This document shows, one piece after another, positions 59,486 to 64,000 of a stretch of 64,000 nucleotides of DNA (the first letter of the stretch is position 1; every line of letters starts with the position of its first letter). The DNA comes from Alphaproteobacteria bacterium (GTDB lineage: Bacteria; Pseudomonadota; Alphaproteobacteria; Sphingomonadales; Emcibacteraceae), in the NCBI GenBank assembly GCA_030428615.1, contig JAUIDN010000011.1, forward strand, positions 47,689-111,688, given 5' to 3'. The position numbers and the translations under genes are program-made. The notes beneath the pieces were generated by a model, which was not told where the DNA came from, ran no database searches, and saw nothing but the letters and a program-made list of their open reading frames with translations.

Positions 59486-60436
59486 GTGACAAAGCTAGCG
59501 TATCTTCATAACCACTCTGATTTTGAAAGCTTGTTGCAAATTGTAGCAAAAGAAAAGAAAATTGACCCTTCTCTTATTGAGAAGGATTATTGGATAATGC
59601 ATTGTCTATATGGACTGCAACAAGCTGGCTTCTCCTTCAAACTCAAGGGTGGAACTTCACTATCAAAAGCTTACGGAATTATTCACCGTTTCTCAGAAGA
59701 CATAGACATAGAGATCACCCCTCCAGATCATAAAGACGTACAAATTGGTAGAAATAAGAACAAGAAAAAACATCGAGAAAGCCGCAAGGATTTTTACGAT
59801 TGGTTAGCTACTGAGATAAAAATAGAAGGAATAACAGACGTTGAACGTGATCCGGAATTTGATGATGTGCCGAATTATCGTAGTGCAGGAATACGCCTGA
59901 AATACATTAATAGAACAGCAAAAATTGTAGGACTGAAACATGGGATTTTGTTAGAAACTGGGTTTGATAACACTTCTCCAAATGAACCTATAACAATTAG
60001 TTCATGGGCATTTGACTATGCTAATAGCAAAGTCGATATTATAGATAACCGAGCAGCTAATGTTTGTTGTTATCACCCTGGCTATACATTTGTCGAAAAG
60101 TTACAAGCTATATCTACGAAATATCGCAAATATCTGGATGGAGCTGAGTTGCCACCTAATTTTATGCGACATTACTATGACATCTACTGTTTGCTGGAAA
60201 ATGGAAAAGTGCAATCTTTTCTTGGTACAGACGATTATTACAAACACAAGGACAGGCGCTTCCCATCTGAAGACGAGAAAAATATAAAAGAAAATCAAGC
60301 TTTTACACTAAAAAAAGGGACCGTTAAGGAACAACTCACTGAAGCCTATAATAAATCAAATTCACTTTATTATCTGGGTCAACCACCATTCGATGAAATT
60401 CTAGCGCGCATCCAAGAAAATATCGATCGTATGTAA
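59486..60436 (+). CDS. AbiEii/AbiGii-type nucleotidyltransferase toxin
   Basis: About 316 residues from GTG 59486 behind AGGAAC; a longer frame from 59438 would overlap the antitoxin. The nucleotidyltransferase motif FKLKGGTSLSKAYGIIHRFSEDIDIEI contains GG-S-K and the Asp pair. EKDYWIMHCLYGL and the C-terminal RHYYDIYCLLEN, with GQPPFDEILARI, are family features. Toxins of this type block growth, in characterised relatives by modifying tRNA, and give phage abortive infection. The pair appears intact. Confidence 0.92.
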   Translation: MTKLAYLHNHSDFESLLQIVAKEKKIDPSLIEKDYWIMHCLYGLQQAGFSFKLKGGTSLSKAYGIIHRFSEDIDIEITPPDHKDVQIGRNKNKKKHRESRKDFYDWLATEIKIEGITDVERDPEFDDVPNYRSAGIRLKYINRTAKIVGLKHGILLETGFDNTSPNEPITISSWAFDYANSKVDIIDNRAANVCCYHPGYTFVEKLQAISTKYRKYLDGAELPPNFMRHYYDIYCLLENGKVQSFLGTDDYYKHKDRRFPSEDEKNIKENQAFTLKKGTVKEQLTEAYNKSNSLYYLGQPPFDEILARIQENIDRM

Positions 60437-60540
60437 ATATTATAACCTTGAGCTGGAACGGGAACTGTCCGTCATCAAATGATTTGAGAATCTTTTAGTG
60501 TATTTTATAAGGAGGCTTTGGTCTCCATTTGTTGTTAATA

Positions 60541-61521
60541 TTAAGCGACGAGCTTTCGATGTTGCAAGCGTCTTTGTTTTATTGTTTTGTTTTTAATTAA
60601 TCTCCTTTTTTCCAGAATTGATTTATCTCTACCGAAGTAAACATCAGCAGGTGTTAGGTTATTGATACTTTCGTGGTAACGTTGGTGATTATAATATTCA
60701 ATGAACTGAGTTATTTCATGTTCAAGCTGGCTTGGCAGGAAGTAGTTATTGAGTAGGACGCGATTTTTGAGCGTTTGGTGCCACCTTTCGATCTTTCCCT
60801 GTGTTTGTGGATGGTAAGGTGCTCCACGCACATGCCCCATACCTTTCGTTTCGAGAAAGTCAGCCAGTTCCCCTGCAACATAGGATGCGCCATTGTCAGA
60901 TAGCAGGCGTGGTTTATGGATAACCTTGGCACTATCACAACCAGAAGCCTCAAGAGCCAGATTAAGGGTGTCGGTAACATCCGATGCTTTCATGGTGGTG
61001 CAGAGCTTCCAGGCGATCACATACCGACTGTAATCATCCAGAATGGTTGATAAGTAATACCAACCCCAGCCGATGATCTTAAAATAGGTAAAGTCAGTCT
61101 GCCATTGCTGGTTCACCTTTGTGGGTTTATCTTTGAACTCATTCGCAGCCTTGATTACCACAAACGCAGGACTGGTGATAAGGTCGTGAGATTTTAGTAA
61201 CCTATAAACACTGGCTTCAGAGACAAAGTAATCCTGTGTGTCAGTAAACCTCACAGCCAGTTCACGCGGAGATAACTCTGGCTCATCAAGTGCCATATCA
61301 ATAATTCTACTGCGTATTTTATCAGGAATACGGTTCCATACCCTGGAAGGTCGTGAAGACTTATCTTCCAGAGCCTCAGGCCCACCATCCAGATATTTAT
61401 CATACCAACGATAAAAGGTCGGACGTGGAATACCCATCTTGTCTAACGTTTGTCGCGCGGATAGATGAGATCGTTCAACAGTGCGAATAATTTCTAACTT
61501 CTCTGATGCAGGATATCTCAT
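60541..61521 (-). CDS. IS3-family transposase OrfB
   Basis: A 326-residue protein. An N-terminal HTH (ARQTLDKMGIPRPTFYRWYD) leads to the rve catalytic domain with WQTDFTYFKIIGWGWYYLS (Asp), LLSDNGASYVAGELADFL (Asp) and HPQTQGKIERWHQTLKNRV (Glu). Its ATG overlaps the orfA stop by 4 bases (ATGA). Independent translation by coupling is possible instead of, or in addition to, the usual -1 frameshift of the family. It is intact. Confidence 0.95.
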   Translation of the reverse strand: MRYPASEKLEIIRTVERSHLSARQTLDKMGIPRPTFYRWYDKYLDGGPEALEDKSSRPSRVWNRIPDKIRSRIIDMALDEPELSPRELAVRFTDTQDYFVSEASVYRLLKSHDLITSPAFVVIKAANEFKDKPTKVNQQWQTDFTYFKIIGWGWYYLSTILDDYSRYVIAWKLCTTMKASDVTDTLNLALEASGCDSAKVIHKPRLLSDNGASYVAGELADFLETKGMGHVRGAPYHPQTQGKIERWHQTLKNRVLLNNYFLPSQLEHEITQFIEYYNHQRYHESINNLTPADVYFGRDKSILEKRRLIKNKTIKQRRLQHRKLVA

Positions 61522-61892
61522 TCGTCGTCTCCCCCATCGCCGATCATGCTTTTTTTAAGAAGGCGCAGTTCCAGGGTCTGCTCAGCAACAACTTCCTTGA
61601 GATCGCGTGCTTCACGGCGAAGGTCTTTGACTTCATCTGTGGTTGCTGCACGGGCAGTATCTCCCGCAAGGCGTTGCTTTCCTGCTTCTAGGAACTCCTT
61701 AGACCATTTGTAGTACATACTTTGGGCAATGCCTTCCTGACGACAAAGCTCTGCAATGGTGGTTTCCCCACGTAAGCCTTCAAGGACAATCCGTATCTTC
61801 TCTTCCGCAGAATAGAGTTTACGGTTCGCACGGCGGATATCTTTAACCATTTTGGTGGCTTTTGAATTAGTAGGTTTAGTTCTCATCTTCAT
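61518..61892 (-). CDS. IS3-family transposase OrfA
   Basis: A 124-residue HTH protein with KLYSAEEKIRIVLEGLRGET, IAELCRQEGIAQSMYYKW and a C-terminal leucine-zipper-like helix. It is almost identical to the orphan copy at 26169-26543, with only a few substitutions. It works with the downstream OrfB in transposition. The copy is complete. Confidence 0.94.
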   Translation of the reverse strand: MKMRTKPTNSKATKMVKDIRRANRKLYSAEEKIRIVLEGLRGETTIAELCRQEGIAQSMYYKWSKEFLEAGKQRLAGDTARAATTDEVKDLRREARDLKEVVAEQTLELRLLKKSMIGDGGDDE

Positions 61893-61972
61893 TCCTTCAC
61901 AAGATTACGATGAGATCAAAACCTCTCTTATGCAAATACTTTAAATGGTCTCATAAGCTTTGACGGGGAACA

Positions 61973-62359
61973 ATTGCAGAATAGGACAAAAGAAGCGGCA
62001 CGATACCATTCGTCAGAATTTTCTATTTTTAGGTATTCCGAGTATATCTCGATAAGATTGTCTCGACATTCTGAGATATTGTCGGGAAGTAACTCAATCC
62101 CGTAGATGCACATTAAACTAAGAAGTGCATAGCTCTTCTTTTCGAATTCTGATTTCCCATATTTAACTTCTACAGCCGCAAGTTTGCGTTGGAGAACTCG
62201 AACAAGAAAGTTACCACTACCGCAGGCTGGTTCGAGGACTCGTGAATCAATGCGCTGAACTTCACCATCCACTAAATCCAGCATAGCATCCACCATCCAT
62301 GGAGGTGTAAAAACCTCCCCGTGGTCTGCTACGCGCTTCTTAGATTTAATAAGTCCCAT
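61973..62359 (-). pseudogene. N-6 DNA methyltransferase fragment truncated by IS3
   Basis: About 129 N-terminal codons remain. They read MGLIKSKKRVADHGEVFTPP, the adenine-methyltransferase motif X region, followed by motif I VLEPACGSGNFLVRVLQRKL and SLMCIYGIELLPDNISECR. The catalytic NPPY motif and all later parts are missing because the frame runs into the IS right end at 61972. The source was probably a type I, type IIG or similar restriction-modification methylase. It cannot be functional, and no partner nuclease is seen. Confidence 0.85.
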
Positions 62360-62880
62360 TTGTAAATTTACCTTTATTTATCTCATTTTCGACTATATTT
62401 TTGCATCTACCCATTTTTCAATTTCATTTCCTCTAAAGTGCCAAGCATCACCCACATTAAAGCAAAGAATTTTAAACTATTCAACAAGCGCATAGGTTGT
62501 CTTTCCTTCCTCTTTACGTAGCTTGTAACTTCCTTAATGGTCAATATTTTGTCCATAGCTTTAGTGTTTGATGATCTGGAATACTCAAAATGACCCTCCC
62601 AATAAGCAATAATTTACTTTAAGATATTAGTTTAAGTTTTGCGACTGTAAATTTAAATTAATGCATCTGAACCAATAAAGCGCAATAGCATCATATATAC
62701 ATTTCTAGGAGTCATTTTAAGAGTCACTGAGAGTCGAAGACCCTCAAGAGTTACACTTAACCAAAACATAGTTTTCAACTCTGTATAGCGTTTAAAACAC
62801 GTTATGAGCCATAAGTATAAACCTTTCCTCACCTCCCATTCATATTTAGAACATCTAGTGCCGTAAATTGCACATACATT
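62360..62880. other. Intergenic region between methyltransferase remnant and M24 gene
   Basis: No gene seen. It is AT-rich. Short CCTC/GAGG words near 62730-62750 could form a weak hairpin. It may contain the promoter of the broken methyltransferase. Confidence 0.4.
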
Positions 62881-64000
62881 TTAAATTGTATTGAGTGCAA
62901 AATAAGGTTCCCGCCAATCTTTATACCAATTAAGGAAATCCGGGCCATTATCCGTTATTAAAATAGTATCCCGGGATCTGTAAAGTAATCTTTTATGTTC
63001 AATAATCCCGTCCAATACCATTGTCATCCCTGCCTGTATAAGTGTTTCATCGCCCGGAACTAAAAATGGTGCCTCCCTTACTGACACACCGATAGAAAAA
63101 CCAAATCCATGGTTCTCTATAATTGAGAGCTTTTGTGTTTGTGCTTCAGCAACAATGTCATGGTATATTTCACTAGCCGTTTTACCAGCTATCAGATATT
63201 CACAAATAATTTCGCGCAGTCGCACTAGTTGATCGTAGGCTATTGCCTGATCACCACTCATAGTGTCAGCCATAATACCGATCCGAGTAGCATTACTCCA
63301 ATAACCTCGTTCATTGTTCATAGCATCGGCAATAATCGTGTCTCCTATATCGGTAAAATCATTCGACGCAAATCCGAACATCGGTGCATAGGCCCAGATA
63401 TTTTTAATGCTCTGGCCGATTACTCCTCGTGAACAGGCGTTATAACCTTCAATTTCGATATCACGCTCCAAGCTATGTATTCTCAAATTTTCAGAAATAC
63501 TCATTGATGATTTACTGCGATCTGCAATCAGATGATGAAAATAACCGTTAATTGCGTGGTCTGTTTTTAAGGCTATTGATCGGATATGTTCAATTTCATT
63601 TTTCGTTTTCATCGCTCTGGCTGAGGCTATGTTTGCTTCAACTTCCAGCTTAGTAGCACCACATCCCTCAATTTTCTCACCAATCTTCTGGGCCAGCTTA
63701 AGAGGCACAAGGTTATCATCACTACCGATCGCTGTTTTAGTTTTTAGTTGATCCTTTAAAATCGAACTGGCAGCGGTTAACGGATCGTCTTCTATAGCGT
63801 AAGGCATCAATTGTGCGTCAAATTTGGTTTGTTTCGCTGATGCGAGCCAGCACTCTGGCAGGATTACTTTTGCAATACCGCCTTTTTCAAACAATGCGAT
63901 CATGACCAAATCCGGCTGTGCGTGTGAACAAGGTATCTTTATGCCAGTGCTGTATTGAATATTGTGAAGATCGGATAAGATCATGACCTCAATATCAAGC
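62881..64000 (-). CDS. M24-family (creatinase/Xaa-Pro peptidase fold) protein, N-terminus cut
   Basis: At least 373 residues; the frame continues past the right edge (LDIEVMILSDLHNIQYSTGI). That is the usual creatinase N-terminal motif with N-I-x-Y-x-TG. The pita-bread C-terminal domain is present: DTIIADAMNNERGYWSNATR, then NHGFGFSIGVSVREAPFLVPGDE and MTMVLDGII. Against metal-binding M24 enzymes the second Asp is Asn (YWSNATR), the IEPG Glu is lost (VLDGI) and the RIEDT Glu is Arg (RSRDT). It is therefore probably not a metallopeptidase; a metal-free hydrolase such as creatinase or a pseudo-enzyme is more likely. Confidence 0.8.
   Translation of the reverse strand, partial: LDIEVMILSDLHNIQYSTGIKIPCSHAQPDLVMIALFEKGGIAKVILPECWLASAKQTKFDAQLMPYAIEDDPLTAASSILKDQLKTKTAIGSDDNLVPLKLAQKIGEKIEGCGATKLEVEANIASARAMKTKNEIEHIRSIALKTDHAINGYFHHLIADRSKSSMSISENLRIHSLERDIEIEGYNACSRGVIGQSIKNIWAYAPMFGFASNDFTDIGDTIIADAMNNERGYWSNATRIGIMADTMSGDQAIAYDQLVRLREIICEYLIAGKTASEIYHDIVAEAQTQKLSIIENHGFGFSIGVSVREAPFLVPGDETLIQAGMTMVLDGIIEHKRLLYRSRDTILITDNGPDFLNWYKDWREPYFALNTI

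Larger units (their letters stand above)
60466..61972 (-). mobile_element. IS3-family insertion sequence, complete
   Basis: About 1507 bp from TGTCCGTCATCAAATGATTT to GCTTTGACGGGGAACA (reverse complement TGTTCCCCGTCAAAGCTTAT). The ends are imperfect inverted repeats. It carries orfA and orfB. The left flank is intergenic after abiEii, while the right flank is the coding sequence of a methyltransferase. The flanks show no target duplication, so an adjacent deletion probably removed the rest of that gene. Confidence 0.88.

Overview
The window is a gene-dense accessory region (genomic island or integration hotspot) of an alphaproteobacterium. Three things support this: an SOS box of the alphaproteobacterial form GTTC-N7-GTTC directly before umuDC, a 45-base tRNA-Phe 3' half used as an integration scar, and the overall flavour of the genes. 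The DNA is AT-rich, apart from the visibly more GC-rich type II secretion cluster and the core of a large YD-repeat gene. No housekeeping operon is present. I cannot name the genus.

Layout. 0-3.8 kb: defence and signalling genes. These are the N-terminus of a probable class III nucleotide cyclase (cut by the left edge), a divergent HTH-WYL regulator and a cyclic-nucleotide-binding membrane protein (together a Pycsar-like module), then a SatD-family/DUF3307 pair behind four phased palindromes. 4.3-14.0 kb: a compact 11-gene type II secretion operon read leftward as gspE-F-G-H-I-J-L-M-C-D-K. 14.7-16.0 kb: small lipoprotein and hypothetical genes bracketed by IS6-family sequence. 17-25 kb: a Gly-rich YD protein, a 2104-residue secreted YD/RHS protein ending in HEDEH, and an exported candidate partner. 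26-30.8 kb: IS3 and IS30 wreckage, a 933-bp direct-repeat-bounded unit carrying a GIY-YIG nuclease, a serine recombinase with three C-terminal DNA-binding-type repeats, and a decayed membrane gene.

30.8-35.1 kb: a DUF2235 hydrolase, a secreted DNase-I-like protein with a small Cys-rich partner, and regulators with small membrane proteins. About 35.26-43.87 kb: an integrated satellite-like element with tyrosine integrase, AlpA regulator, prim-pol/helicase, XRE repressor, a membrane MutS-like ATPase and a 1.1-kb iteron-rich non-coding stretch that may be its replication origin. It is bounded by a 15-bp direct repeat matching tRNA-Phe. 44-46.3 kb: a secreted thermonuclease and LexA-controlled umuDC.

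46.4-58.4 kb: single genes or gene pairs of mostly unknown function, separated by copies of one ~30-bp palindromic repeat (TGTCTGCTTTGGGTCGGAAG core). An IS30-family element sits inside one copy. 58.9-64 kb: an AbiEi/AbiEii toxin-antitoxin pair, an intact IS3-family element that truncates a DNA methyltransferase, and an M24-fold protein with substituted metal ligands that runs off the right edge.

The strongest leads are the Pycsar-like module beside SatD/DUF3307 (SatD itself has cyclase-like motifs), the repeat-delimited cassette array with IS30 targeting of the repeat, the iteron-rich candidate origin, the integration scars with identical internal spacing, and the HExxH tip of the YD protein. 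Function calls come from reading the sequence by eye; no database search was run.
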